DNA of 46,183 bases from an uncultured Actinomycetes bacterium (GCA_903920435.1 CAIXMB010000203.1:1-46183), one strand, 5' to 3'; positions 33,359 through 41,754 are shown, counted from the first letter of the stretch. Notes: a model not told the origin generated them from the sequence alone. Numbers and translations are program-made.

Positions 33359-33885
33359 GCTGGCTGAAACGCAATCTCGTCGCCCTCGTCGTCATCGTCG
33401 CGGCGGTGCCGCTGCTCGCCTTCGTGCTCGTGGGCTACCCGATGCTCGAGCGGGCGAAGCCCCCGATCCAGACCGTGAAGCAGGGCGACACCGTCGAGCT
33501 GGCGGGCTACAGCTTCACGCTGACCAAGAGCGCCGAGTTCGTGGGCACGGGCACCGGGGCCGGCACGAACAACATCCCGGTGGGCAGCTCGCTCGTGGGT
33601 GCCGTCATCGAGGTGGCGCCGACGGCGGGGGCCGCCACCGACGGCACGTGCGACACCGAGCTCACGAGCCGCGATGGCGGCACGGACCGCACGTGGCGCA
33701 CGGTCTCCTCCCCGAGCGACTTCGACTACGCCGTGGGCGACGACCGCACCACGATCTGCCTCTTCGAGGGCGAGGCGTTCGAGCTCGAGACGGTGTTCCT
33801 CACTCCGGCGGGCGCGTACGACCACGCCACGGTCGACGTCACGGTGAAGTCGGAGACGTACCGGTTCGAGCTGGTTCACGAGTAG
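33355..33885 (+). CDS. Membrane-anchored extracellular protein (operon gene 3)
   Basis: A 176-aa protein with one N-terminal helix (LVALVVIVAAVPLLAFVLVGY) and an external beta-rich domain: KQGDTVELAGYSFTLTKSAEFVGTG, then IPVGSSLVGAVIEVAPTAG. Two cysteines (GTCDTELTS and TTICLFEG) may form a disulfide, a feature genes 1 and 2 lack. Coupled to gene 2 by ATGA. The 3' end overlaps the convergent 420-aa membrane-protein gene by 47 nt, an unusually long coding overlap. Function unknown. Confidence 0.68.
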   Translation: MSWLKRNLVALVVIVAAVPLLAFVLVGYPMLERAKPPIQTVKQGDTVELAGYSFTLTKSAEFVGTGTGAGTNNIPVGSSLVGAVIEVAPTAGAATDGTCDTELTSRDGGTDRTWRTVSSPSDFDYAVGDDRTTICLFEGEAFELETVFLTPAGAYDHATVDVTVKSETYRFELVHE

Positions 33886-35101
33886 TGGACGGCTCGTCGA
33901 GCTGGGGCATCCGGCCCGCCGACCAGCGCAGCAGGCAGTAGCCGAATGCAGCGGCGAGCAGGGCGACCCGCACGGGCTCGGTCACCGCACCGATCGCCAG
34001 GCTCAGCACGTCGTTGGCGACGAGCCAGAACGAGAGGTCGTGACCGCCCACCGCGGCGTAGATCCAGCGGTTGAGCCACTGCGTCAGGGTGAACAGGAGC
34101 GCGTAGGCGACGAGGAAGATGCCGAGGTTGCCGATTCCGGAGCGCAGGATGAGGCGGCCCGAGAACACCGCGGGGCGGCCGATCTCGTCCCACGTGCCCG
34201 TGAACAGGTAGCCGTACTTGCGCACCACCGCGGGAACACGGCTCAGCCGCTCACCGACCGCGCGCGGCACGGGCAGGCTGTCTTCGACCACGGTGCCCAG
34301 CGAGCGCAGGTAGATGATGCTCGCGATGAAGAGCCAGGCCAGCGGCAGCAGGACGACCTGCAGCGCCACGGGGGTGAGCCAGTCGACGCCCTCGACGAGG
34401 AACCGCACGGGGCCCGCGACGAGGAACTCGCGCGCGTCGTTCCACCAGTGCACGACCTGGCGGTTGCCGATCCACTCGACGATCGGCCCGAACAGCGAGC
34501 TGATACCGGTGAGGGCCACGAACACCCACGTCGCCTCGAGGTAGATGCCGGGGATGGCCGTCCAGCCCGGCAGGCGCGGCCCGAAGAACTTGAGCGCCAT
34601 TCGTCCGGCGAACGCCACGACGATCACGGCGAGCACGATCGGGCCGTCGCCGACCTGCAGCACCTGCGAGTTCTCGGTCAGGAACGCGTAGCGGAACGCG
34701 AGGCCGGCGTACGCGCCGAGGTCTTCGTTGAGCAGGCCGATGAGCGCGTACAGCGTGAAGAACGGCCCGATCGTGACGAGCAGCACCCGCAGGAACTCCG
34801 ACACGGTCTCGCGCGCCGTCGTGAACCGCACCGCGTCGCCGGCGAGCGCGCGGTAGCCGGGCAGGCTGTGCCGCACGACAAGGAACATGCCGATGTACGA
34901 CACGAGCCGTGCCAGCGCCGCGATCGGCAGGATGAGCAGCGCCGCGAGCGGGCTCTCGGCGCCGAGCGGCGCGGCGATGACGATGACGGATGCCCGCACG
35001 AGCTGCCCCACGAGGAACCACGCGAGCAGCGGCGCCCAGTTCGACGCGAGAATGCGCCCGATCCCCCCGAGGCTGCGCAGCATGCTCCCGATGCTACCCA
35101 C
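33839..35101 (-). CDS. Polytopic membrane protein facing the surface-protein operon
   Basis: A 420-aa protein with about 9-10 hydrophobic segments spread over residues 20-400, a Pro/Thr-rich C-terminal tail, and no recognisable catalytic motif. Repeating blocks such as LILPIAALARLVSYIGMFLVV and VLLPLAWLFIASIIYLRSLG look like membrane re-entry points but no family was recognised. It converges on operon genes 1-3 with a 47-nt overlap, so transcripts of the two units would be antisense at their ends. The Tad genes begin 8 nt downstream of its start on the same strand, so it lies directly after them. Confidence 0.7.
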   Translation of the reverse strand: MGSIGSMLRSLGGIGRILASNWAPLLAWFLVGQLVRASVIVIAAPLGAESPLAALLILPIAALARLVSYIGMFLVVRHSLPGYRALAGDAVRFTTARETVSEFLRVLLVTIGPFFTLYALIGLLNEDLGAYAGLAFRYAFLTENSQVLQVGDGPIVLAVIVVAFAGRMALKFFGPRLPGWTAIPGIYLEATWVFVALTGISSLFGPIVEWIGNRQVVHWWNDAREFLVAGPVRFLVEGVDWLTPVALQVVLLPLAWLFIASIIYLRSLGTVVEDSLPVPRAVGERLSRVPAVVRKYGYLFTGTWDEIGRPAVFSGRLILRSGIGNLGIFLVAYALLFTLTQWLNRWIYAAVGGHDLSFWLVANDVLSLAIGAVTEPVRVALLAAAFGYCLLRWSAGRMPQLDEPSTTREPARTGTSPTSP

Positions 35102-35109
35102 TGTTCGGA

Positions 35110-35547
35110 TCAGGAGAAGACGGACCTCGCGACCGACGTGACCTCGAGCCGCAGCCCGTCGGGCACGAACAGGGTGAGCACGGGCGGGCGCCAGTACGCC
35201 GAGAGCTCCACGGTCGCGCTGCGGCCGTCGACCGTCTCGGCCCGTTCGAGGTGCAGCCCCTCGAGCCCCGCAGTCGGGGCGGTGCCCAGGTACGCGGAGA
35301 CTGCTGCCGCGACATGCGTGCTCTCGAGGGTCGGGCGGTAGCCGGCGGCCGTCACGCGCACGTCGTCGAGGTCGAAGGCTTCGGCGCCCACGAGCGCGGC
35401 GCCGTCGGCGAGGGTGAGCAGGCGCTTGCGCTCCAGGTAGACGGATGTCGCGGCCACGACGATGAGCACGACGAGGAGTGCGAGCATCCCGAAGAAGATC
35501 GTGAGCGGAAGCATCGAGCCGTCGTCGCGCGTGATCGCGTTCCTCAT
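35110..35547 (-). CDS. Tad/Flp pilus-assembly TadG-like pseudopilin protein
   Basis: A 145-aa protein with a short N-terminal tail (ITRDDGSMLPL), one helix (FGMLALLVVLIVVAATSVYLE) and an external region beginning RKRLLTLADGAALVGAEAFD, the standard start of Flp/Tad minor pilin-like proteins. Last gene of a run of four small Tad genes. The start overlaps the stop of the TadE-like gene by 4 nt, and an apparently longer frame upstream is a shadow. Probably exposed on the surface and involved in Flp pilus assembly. Confidence 0.78.
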   Translation of the reverse strand: MRNAITRDDGSMLPLTIFFGMLALLVVLIVVAATSVYLERKRLLTLADGAALVGAEAFDLDDVRVTAAGYRPTLESTHVAAAVSAYLGTAPTAGLEGLHLERAETVDGRSATVELSAYWRPPVLTLFVPDGLRLEVTSVARSVFS

Positions 35548-35987
35548 CGCGGGCTCCAGAAGCGGGAGACCTGCTCGGTGGCGCTCGCGTGCAGGTGCAC
35601 GGCGAGGGGGAAGTCGCCCGTCAGCGCTGTGGGGGCGAGCGGCAGCGGAACGTCGAGGTCGACGGAGACGGTCACGAAGGCCCGCCGGGTGAGGCAGGGA
35701 GTCGCGCTGCACGCGACGCGCAGGTCGGCGCCGCCGTCGATGCCGTGATCGGCGAGCGCGAAGTCAAGAGCACGCTGGGCGCTCGCCGCCGCCGAGCCGG
35801 CGTCGGGCGCCTGCACGTACACCCGTGCCGCGTGCCGAGCCGCCGCCTCCGCCGCGAAGGCCCCGGCCTGGATCGTCGCGACCGCGAGCACGAGGTAGAC
35901 GAGCGGCACGAGCATGACGAGCCCGACGGTCAGGAACTCGAGCGAGGCCGAGCCCTCGTCGTCAGCCCAGCGTCTCGACAGCGGCAT
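35544..35987 (-). CDS. TadE-like minor pilin 2
   Basis: A 147-aa protein with the prepilin-like start WADDEGSASLEFLTVGLVMLVPLVYLVLAVATIQAGAFAAEAAARHAARV, i.e. the acidic-G-SASLEF motif followed by a hydrophobic helix, typical of TadE/F. Two cysteines (VACSATPCL) lie in the external part. It overlaps the preceding TadE-like gene by 26 nt and the next by 4 nt, which indicates tight coupling. A processing peptidase (TadV) is not present in this window. Confidence 0.82.
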   Translation of the reverse strand: MPLSRRWADDEGSASLEFLTVGLVMLVPLVYLVLAVATIQAGAFAAEAAARHAARVYVQAPDAGSAAASAQRALDFALADHGIDGGADLRVACSATPCLTRRAFVTVSVDLDVPLPLAPTALTGDFPLAVHLHASATEQVSRFWSPR

Positions 35988-36342
35988 GGCCCGTGACCTC
36001 CAGAGTGGCGGGACCGAGGAGGCCGACGAGCGGCAGCGGCGCGGTCACCGTGACGATGAGCGCGGGCTGCCCGAGGTAGGAGCCGGTGGACGCGGTCACA
36101 TCGTGCGCGTACTGCTCGCCCAGCGCGGTGGTGATGAGCTCGACGGTGCGCTCGACGCCGTCGGCCGGGGAGTTGTCGGCGAGAGCGCCGAAGCCCGCGC
36201 CCTCCGCCGCGGCGTCGACGAGGGTGTTCCGCACCAGCAGGGCGAGGCCCAGCTGCAGCACGGCGAGCGCGAGGAGCGTGAGGAGCGCGGAGACCATGAC
36301 GAACTCGGCGACGGCCGACCCCGAGTCATCCCTGAGCCGCAT
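35962..36342 (-). CDS. TadE-like minor pilin 1
   Basis: A 126-aa protein starting MRLRDDSGSAVAEFVMVSALLTLL, the TadE pattern DxGSAxAEFV plus one helix and LLVRNTLVDAAAEGAGFGA. No cysteines. The ATG (36342) shares one base with the stop of the pilin-like gene upstream (TGATG). Probably a minor component of the Flp pilus tip or base. Upstream extension of the frame is a shadow. Confidence 0.83.
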   Translation of the reverse strand: MRLRDDSGSAVAEFVMVSALLTLLALAVLQLGLALLVRNTLVDAAAEGAGFGALADNSPADGVERTVELITTALGEQYAHDVTASTGSYLGQPALIVTVTAPLPLVGLLGPATLEVTGHAAVETLG

Positions 36343-36500
36343 CAGAACCCCGTGACCCGCTCGATCGCCTGCCGGAACACCGAGGCGAGTGCGGGGCCGG
36401 CGAGGCCCCAGATGATGATGACGAGCCCGGCGGTCATGAGGGTGATGAGCACCCAGCCGGGCACGTCGCCGCGGTCGTCGGAGAATCGTAGTCGCTTCAC
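36342..36500 (-). CDS. Small Flp-pilin-like membrane protein
   Basis: A 52-aa peptide: short basic tail, RFSDDRGDVPGWVLITLM, one helix (TAGLVIIIWGLAGPALASVF) and a short amphipathic end. It occupies the position of the major Flp pilin in actinobacterial Tad loci, and its length and acid-Gly before the helix fit that role, but the usual GATAIEYGL cleavage motif is not evident. GTG start (36500) preferred over a TTG 13 codons upstream. First of the four small Tad genes. Confidence 0.6.
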   Translation of the reverse strand: MKRLRFSDDRGDVPGWVLITLMTAGLVIIIWGLAGPALASVFRQAIERVTGF

Positions 36501-36553
36501 TCGCCCATCGTCGCGGCGCCGTGAGGGACTCGGTCGCAACTGTCCACACCCGA

Positions 36554-36559
36554 TAGTGT
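36554..36559 (+). promoter_or_regulatory. -10 hexamer of the DUF4854-like lipoprotein
   Basis: TAGTGT, 6 nt before the ATG at 36566; leaderless geometry. Confidence 0.5.
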
Positions 36560-36565
36560 CGAATC

Positions 36566-37027
36566 ATGAGCCGTACTCCGTTGACCAGCCTGGCCGCCGC
36601 TACCGGGATCGCCCTCCTGCTCTCACTCTCGGGCTGCTCGCTCATCAACTTCGCGGGGTCGGGTGGGCAATCGGGCACGTCCGACCAGACGCAGACCGAG
36701 GAGAGCGCGCTCGAGGCCTACGCCGCCGCCGAGCGCGCGGCCCTGCCGAGCGTCATGGACCAGAACCCCGGCGTGTTCTCCGACATCATCGTCGAGATCG
36801 AGGAGCCGGGTTCGCTCATCTTCACGTACACCTACGCGGAGGCGATGGACGTGGCGACGACCGCGAGCAACCTCGACGGCCTCGTCGACCAGCTGCAGCA
36901 GTCGTGCGACGACCAGGTGTTCCCGGCGATGGATGCGGCGGGCGTCCCCGACCCGAAGTCGGTCACGTACGTCTACCTCGACAGCGACGGCTCCCAGATC
37001 TGGACCCACACCTTCTCGCCCAGCTAG
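36566..37027 (+). CDS. DUF4854-like lipoprotein
   Basis: Secreted lipoprotein (153 aa): signal peptide with lipobox LSLSGC near residue 24, a Gly/Ser/Gln linker, then a soluble domain with ESALEAYAAAERAALPSVMD, SLIFTYTYAEAMD and SVTYVYLDSDGSQIWTHTF. The repeated Y-x-Y strands match DUF4854-type proteins. Function unknown. It is inserted, in the opposite orientation, between the small pilin genes and the rest of the Tad locus. The stop is directly followed by the convergent permease-prefix gene (no gap). Confidence 0.78.
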   Translation: MSRTPLTSLAAATGIALLLSLSGCSLINFAGSGGQSGTSDQTQTEESALEAYAAAERAALPSVMDQNPGVFSDIIVEIEEPGSLIFTYTYAEAMDVATTASNLDGLVDQLQQSCDDQVFPAMDAAGVPDPKSVTYVYLDSDGSQIWTHTFSPS

Positions 37028-38365
37028 CTAGCGGAAGGCGAACACCGCCGGCAGCACGAGCACGACCGCGGTGACCCAGCCCGCGAACACGGGCAGGTAG
37101 TCCGTCTGCCAGCGCTCGACGCGTGCGGCCGGCGTGCGTGCCCACACGATGCGCGCCAGCAGCACGGCGGTCACGAACAGGTTCACGATAAGGACGATGT
37201 TGAGCCCGAGCGCCGCCACGCGGTTGGGAGTGAAGCCCAGCTCGCCCACGCGCGCGATCATCGACCCGAGCACGAGCGCGTCGAGCAGGATCGCGGCGAC
37301 CACCGCCACCAGCCGCAGTACGTCCATGACGCCCACCCGCTTGGCCGCATCCCGCGCGGAGATGCCGTAGACGACCAGCCCGAGCACGACGATGAGGAGC
37401 ACGTCGAACACCGTGAGCAGCTCGCGGTCGAACTCCCGCCCGAGACCGGCGATCGCGTAGCCGACGGCGGCGACCACCAGCATCACCGCGAACAGCGGCG
37501 TGAAGATCGCCGTGAGCACGGGCGCGAGGTTCTCGATCACGCTCTTCTTCGCCTCGACGAGCCACGCGGCGACGATGATTCCCGCAGCGCCACCCGACGG
37601 CACGACCCACGCCAGCACCTCTCCGATCGCGTCGGGCGCGATCGGAGAGAGGATCAGCGCGGTCAGACCCGCGAGCACCCCGCCGCCGAGCACGATGAGC
37701 GCGAGGTAGATCACCCACTCCCCCGTGAACCTGATGAAGTCCATACGACGGCCGGATGCCCGCACCTCCCCACCCACGTACGCCACCCCCACCACGAACC
37801 ACAGGACGATGGGCAGGTGTATCGCGACGATGAGACTCGTGGCGGAGTCCGCCGAGAACGGGAACAGCGTCACCGCCGCCGCGAGCACCCCGATGATCAG
37901 GAGCAGCACGAGGGAGCGGCGCAGGGGCATCCGGCGCACCACCGCGAAGTAGCCGACGAGCGGCGTGAAGATGACGAGACCGACGTCGCGCAGGAGCCAG
38001 GCGTCGGGCTCGGGCGAGAGGGTCAGCAGGCGGGCGGTCTGGTTGAGCACCACGGCGAGCGCCGCGAACGCGAGCATCGCGATGAAGGGACGCCGGGGCT
38101 CGTCGTCGGTGCGGGAGAGGGCGAGCTGCTTCCAGAGCCGGTCGCTGTGCACGCGTGCGTACTCGGCGGTGAGGGCGTCGACCTGGCCCAGGCGCTTGAC
38201 GGCGATGAGGAAGGCCTCGTCGTCGTCAAGACCGGCGGCCCGGAGGTCGGTGACCCGGTCGCGAAGATGGCTCTCGAGCTCATCGGCGTCTGCCGGATCG
38301 ACGGCGCGACTGCGGAGGATCGAGGCGCGCCACTCGGCGACGTGGGTATCGAGGTCCATGCTCAT
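37028..38365 (-). CDS. Permease-prefix (HAAS-like) membrane protein regulated by PadR
   Basis: A 445-aa protein with a soluble N-terminal helical domain (about 1-75: DTHVAEWRASILRSRAVDPADADELESHLRDRV) of the permease-prefix/HAAS type often co-encoded with PadR, followed by about ten hydrophobic segments. No catalytic motif visible. The ATG at 38365 overlaps the padR stop (ATGA); a second ATG two codons later is possible. PadR-HAAS pairs usually form a small autoregulated unit answering membrane or drug stress; the exact signal is unknown. Confidence 0.82.
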   Translation of the reverse strand: MSMDLDTHVAEWRASILRSRAVDPADADELESHLRDRVTDLRAAGLDDDEAFLIAVKRLGQVDALTAEYARVHSDRLWKQLALSRTDDEPRRPFIAMLAFAALAVVLNQTARLLTLSPEPDAWLLRDVGLVIFTPLVGYFAVVRRMPLRRSLVLLLIIGVLAAAVTLFPFSADSATSLIVAIHLPIVLWFVVGVAYVGGEVRASGRRMDFIRFTGEWVIYLALIVLGGGVLAGLTALILSPIAPDAIGEVLAWVVPSGGAAGIIVAAWLVEAKKSVIENLAPVLTAIFTPLFAVMLVVAAVGYAIAGLGREFDRELLTVFDVLLIVVLGLVVYGISARDAAKRVGVMDVLRLVAVVAAILLDALVLGSMIARVGELGFTPNRVAALGLNIVLIVNLFVTAVLLARIVWARTPAARVERWQTDYLPVFAGWVTAVVLVLPAVFAFR

Positions 38366-38706
38366 GCTCCTGTCTGGGCGGTGAGGCCCCAGAGGCCGCC
38401 GAGTGTGCGGTTGGCGGTCTCCCACTGGCGGCGCTGGTCGGCGAGCTGCTCGCGGCCGCGCTCGGTGATCTCGTAGTACTTGCGGCGACGGCCCTCGTCG
38501 GACTCGCCCCACTCGGTGCTCACGTAGCCGAGCCGGTCGAGCCGGTGCAGCAGCGGATAGAGCATGCCGTCGGTCCACTCCAGGTCGCCCGCGGAGAGCT
38601 CGCGCACCCGCTTGAGGATCGCGTAGCCGTAGCTGCGCCCCTCGACGAGGATCGCGAGGACGAGCGGCGTGGCCATGGCGGCGACGAGGTCCTTGTCGAC
38701 GTTCAT
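38362..38706 (-). CDS. PadR-family transcriptional regulator
   Basis: Winged-helix repressor (114 aa) of the PadR family: DLVAAMATPLVLAILVEGRSYGYAILKRV, then LSAGDLEWTDGMLYPLLHRLDRLGYV (recognition helix region) and SDEGRRRKYYEITERGREQL (the wing). The C-terminus is short, as in PadR-s1 proteins. A perfect TATACT hexamer lies 6 nt before the ATG and runs into a long inverted repeat, so self-repression is very likely. Coupled to the permease-prefix gene by overlap. It lies directly after tadC. Confidence 0.93.
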   Translation of the reverse strand: MNVDKDLVAAMATPLVLAILVEGRSYGYAILKRVRELSAGDLEWTDGMLYPLLHRLDRLGYVSTEWGESDEGRRRKYYEITERGREQLADQRRQWETANRTLGGLWGLTAQTGA

Positions 38707-38712
38707 GGTGCG

Positions 38713-38718
38713 AGTATA
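38713..38718 (-). promoter_or_regulatory. -10 hexamer of padR
   Basis: TATACT on the minus strand, 6 nt before the padR ATG. It overlaps the first arm of the adjacent inverted repeat. Confidence 0.6.
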
Positions 38719-38753
38719 CCTAGAAGTGCAATGTACTAGTTAGTGCTAGGTAT
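38716..38753. promoter_or_regulatory. PadR operator
   Basis: Arms ATACCTAG (38716-38723) and CTAGGTAT (38746-38753) are perfect complements around a 22-nt spacer, whose middle carries the palindrome ACTAGT (38735-38740). One arm overlaps the padR -10. The element also fills the gap between the tadC stop and padR, so bound PadR could block read-through from the Tad operon. Confidence 0.75.
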
Positions 38754-38755
38754 CG

Positions 38756-39661
38756 TCACAGCTCCAGCACCACCAAACCGGGGAAGATCGCGAAGGCGAT
38801 GGTTACCGGCAGAATCAGGAAGACGAGCGGCACGAGCATCCCGATCTCCTTCTTGCCGCCCGACTCGAGCAGCCGCCGCTTAGCCTCGTCGCGCGCGTCC
38901 TGCGCCTGAGCCCGCAGCACCTCAACGAGCGGCGTTCCCCGATCGAGCGCGCCGACAAGCTGGTCGACCGCACGCGTGAGGGCAGGCAGCTCGAGCTCCC
39001 GCGCGAGCGCACCGAGTGTCTCGCCGAACTGCAGCCCGGTGCCCACGGATGCCACCACCCCCGCCAGCTCCCGCGAGAGCTCCCCGTGGCCGATCCGGGC
39101 CACCCGCCGCGTGCCGTCGAGCACGCTCTCCCCCGCCGAGATGCACAGCGTGAGGAACTCGAGCACGACCGGCAGCTCTTCCTCGAGCCGCGCGAGGCGG
39201 CGACGCGCTGAGCGCTGGAGTAGCCGATCGGGCAGCAGCACCCCGCCGACCCCGGCGAGCGCGACGATGACGACGCGAATGCCGATCGGCGCTACCCAGC
39301 CAGCGGCCAGGCCGACAGCAGCTCCCGCCACACCCGCGAGCAGCTGCCGAGATCGGAAGGCCGCGAGGTCGAGGGTGGACCCCGACTGCCGCAGCCGTCG
39401 GCTCGTGGCCGCCGCACCGCCGAGCACCCAGCCGAGCCCGCGCTGGCCGCGCTCGATCAGCGGCGCGAACGCGAGCCCCACGACCGGCAACGGGCCGGGG
39501 CTCGCGGGTGCGAGCGACTCCCGCGCGCGCTCGGAGACGTCGGCGAGGTACGGCGCGATACGACGGGCCAGGCGCGGGCGGCTCCAGCGCGGTGCGAGAC
39601 TCACGAGCATCCACAGGCCGAGGCCGAGCGTGACGCCGCACGCGATCGCCCAGGCGGTCAT
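38756..39661 (-). CDS. tadC: Tad secretion system membrane protein TadC-like
   Basis: Inner-membrane T2SSF-domain protein (301 aa), one of the two platform proteins of the Flp pilus. Features: N-terminal helix, then RRLRQSGSTLDLAAFRSRQLL, paired helices, and the T2SSF core ELPVVLEFLTLCISAGESVLDGTRRVAR with GTPLVEVLRAQAQDARDEAKRRLLESGGKKEIGMLVPLVFLILP near the end. ATG overlaps the tadB stop (ATGA). Last tad gene before the PadR module. Confidence 0.92.
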   Translation of the reverse strand: MTAWAIACGVTLGLGLWMLVSLAPRWSRPRLARRIAPYLADVSERARESLAPASPGPLPVVGLAFAPLIERGQRGLGWVLGGAAATSRRLRQSGSTLDLAAFRSRQLLAGVAGAAVGLAAGWVAPIGIRVVIVALAGVGGVLLPDRLLQRSARRRLARLEEELPVVLEFLTLCISAGESVLDGTRRVARIGHGELSRELAGVVASVGTGLQFGETLGALARELELPALTRAVDQLVGALDRGTPLVEVLRAQAQDARDEAKRRLLESGGKKEIGMLVPLVFLILPVTIAFAIFPGLVVLEL

Positions 39662-40518
39662 CCGAACCACCGCCGCTCCTCGGGCAGCCGCCCGACCGCG
39701 AGCATGAGCCGGTACGCCACGAGGGAGACCACCAGCCCGGTGACCACGAGCACGACTCCCGCGGGCGACCCGTACGCGACGGCCGCCTCGGGCCGGGTGG
39801 AGAGCAGCGCGAGCACGATCCACGGTGCCGCGACGCCGAGCCGCGCGGCAATGAGCACCCACGATTGACGCGCCTCGAGTTCCGACCGCGTGGCCGACTC
39901 CTCGCGCAGGGTCGCGCCGAGGGCCCGGAGGATCGCCGTGAGCTCACCGCCGCCGACCTCGCGCGCCATGCGCAGCGTCTCGAGGATCCGGTCGGCGACG
40001 GGGTCGGCGAGGCGCTCCTTGAGCTCGTCGAGGCACACCCCGAAGTTGCCCGTCACGCGGTAGCTCGCGGCGAACTCCGCGAAGGCGGCCCGGGTGCGCT
40101 CGGGCCCCACCGTCGCGAGACCCCCGACGCCATCGGGCAGCGCGACGCCCGCACGCACCGCGGAGACGAGGTGGTCGACCAGGTCGGGCCACGCGACGCG
40201 TGCCGCACGGCGTTCGCGGCGGGCGCGCCACGACACGAGCACGGCGGGCAGCGCGAGCACGGCGACCCCCGCCGCGACCGCGAGCACTGCAACCGGCACG
40301 AGCGCGTAGGCGACGGATGCCGCGGCGACTCCCATCACGACGGACACCGCGCCGAGCATCCCGGGCGTGACGCGCTCGAGCCCGGCCTGCGCGAGCCGGT
40401 CGGACCAGAGTGCGACGAGGGCGGACTGCCGGGGCATCCGGTGCCCTCGCGGCCACAGCCAGTGCGAGGCGACGAGCAGCACGCCCGCGCCGAGCGCGAG
40501 CCCGAGCAGGGCGCTCAC
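39658..40518 (-). CDS. tadB: Tad secretion system membrane protein TadB-like
   Basis: Second T2SSF platform protein (286 aa). It starts with a helix (LLGLALGAGVLLVASHWLW), then paired helices, and a cytoplasmic T2SSF domain: WPDLVDHLVSAVRAGVALPDGVGGLA, FGVCLDELKERLADPVADRIL and VGGGELTAILRALGATLREES. Two helices close the protein. GTG start at 40518, overlapping the tadA stop (GTGA). A frame open far upstream is a shadow of tadA and other genes. Confidence 0.92.
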   Translation of the reverse strand: MSALLGLALGAGVLLVASHWLWPRGHRMPRQSALVALWSDRLAQAGLERVTPGMLGAVSVVMGVAAASVAYALVPVAVLAVAAGVAVLALPAVLVSWRARRERRAARVAWPDLVDHLVSAVRAGVALPDGVGGLATVGPERTRAAFAEFAASYRVTGNFGVCLDELKERLADPVADRILETLRMAREVGGGELTAILRALGATLREESATRSELEARQSWVLIAARLGVAAPWIVLALLSTRPEAAVAYGSPAGVVLVVTGLVVSLVAYRLMLAVGRLPEERRWFG

Positions 40519-41639
40519 CCGAACACCACCGAGGCCTCGATGACGCCGCCCTCGCACCGGCCGCTGGGCGCGAGGATCTCGCGCACCCGCCGGTGGCCGC
40601 TCGCATCGAGCTCGCAGTGCACGACGAGATCGACGCAGGAGGCGACGGTCGGCACGACGAAGGCCGAGTCGATGTTGCGACCGGCGAGGAGCGGCAGCGT
40701 GCACAGTTTCACGAGGGCGTCGCGGGCCGAGTTCGCGTGCACGCTCGACATGCCGGGCACACCGCTGTTGAGGGCGATGAGCAGTTCGAGCGCCTCGGCC
40801 TCGCGCACCTCCCCGACGACGATGCGGTCGGGCCGCATGCGCAGTGCCTCCTTGATGAGGCGGCGGAGGGTCACCTCGCCGGTTCCCTCGAGGCTCGGCT
40901 GCCGGCACTGCAGCCCCACGACGTCGCGGGAGTGGAGGGCGAGCTCGAACGTCTCCTCCACGGTGATGATGCGATCGGCCGGATGCGCCGCCGCGAGCAG
41001 CGCCCCGAGCATGGTCGTCTTGCCGCTCTGCGTCGCTCCGCTCACGACGATGGTGCGCCGGGCGAGGACTGCGCCGCGCAGGTACTCCGCGGCGTCGACC
41101 GTGAGGCTGCCGAGCGCGACGAGCGACCCGAGGTCGCGCAGGCGCCGGTTGAACTTGCGCACGTTCACCGACCAGTGGGCGCGCGTGACATCCGGGATCA
41201 CGACGTGCAGCCGCGACCCGTCGGGCAAGGACGCATCGACGAACGGCGAGCTCAGGTCGACGCGCCTGCCCGACGACTGCAGCATGCGCTCGACGAGGTC
41301 GCGCACCTCGGCATCGGTGAGGGTGAGGGGCGTCTGCTCGGCGACACCGCCCCTGGCGATGAAGACCGCGTCGGGCGCGTTGATCCACAGCTCCTCCACC
41401 TCGGGGTCGTCGAAGTACGGCTGCAGCGGGCCGAAGCCGGTGAGGGTCGCGACGACCTCGCGCGCGGCCTGCGCCTCGTCGGCGAGGAGGGGAACGGATC
41501 CGCCGAGCGCGCGCTCGCTGTAGCGCCGCACCTCGTCGGTGACGTAGCGCTCGACGAGCGTGGCATCCGTGGCGAGGTCGACGCCGTCGAGACGCACGCG
41601 CTCGCGCACGCGGTCGGCGATGGTGGTGAGGGCTGACAC
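40515..41639 (-). CDS. tadA: Tad secretion ATPase TadA/CpaF
   Basis: Hexameric ATPase of the Flp pilus (374 aa). The N-terminal domain includes TGFGPLQPYFDDPEVEELWINAPD, then DGSRLHVVIPD and FNRRLRDLGSL. Walker A GATQSGKTT is at residues 201-209, an Asp-box-like VEETFEL follows, then Walker B RMRPDRIVVGEVRE and the His-box segment GVPGMSSVHANSARD. GTG start, with a CAGTAT hexamer 6 nt upstream. No tadZ gene is seen upstream, and no TadV or RcpC, so the locus is minimal or completed elsewhere. Confidence 0.95.
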   Translation of the reverse strand: MSALTTIADRVRERVRLDGVDLATDATLVERYVTDEVRRYSERALGGSVPLLADEAQAAREVVATLTGFGPLQPYFDDPEVEELWINAPDAVFIARGGVAEQTPLTLTDAEVRDLVERMLQSSGRRVDLSSPFVDASLPDGSRLHVVIPDVTRAHWSVNVRKFNRRLRDLGSLVALGSLTVDAAEYLRGAVLARRTIVVSGATQSGKTTMLGALLAAAHPADRIITVEETFELALHSRDVVGLQCRQPSLEGTGEVTLRRLIKEALRMRPDRIVVGEVREAEALELLIALNSGVPGMSSVHANSARDALVKLCTLPLLAGRNIDSAFVVPTVASCVDLVVHCELDASGHRRVREILAPSGRCEGGVIEASVVFG

Positions 41640-41754
41640 CCGTCGATACTGCGGCCCGCCAGATTCGGGCAGTCGTCACTGTCCACAGCACGGGGTAGAC
41701 AACTCGTCCGTGGCGCTCCGCGCAAAAAGCGTGCATCCGGTGCAGGATTGTTGT

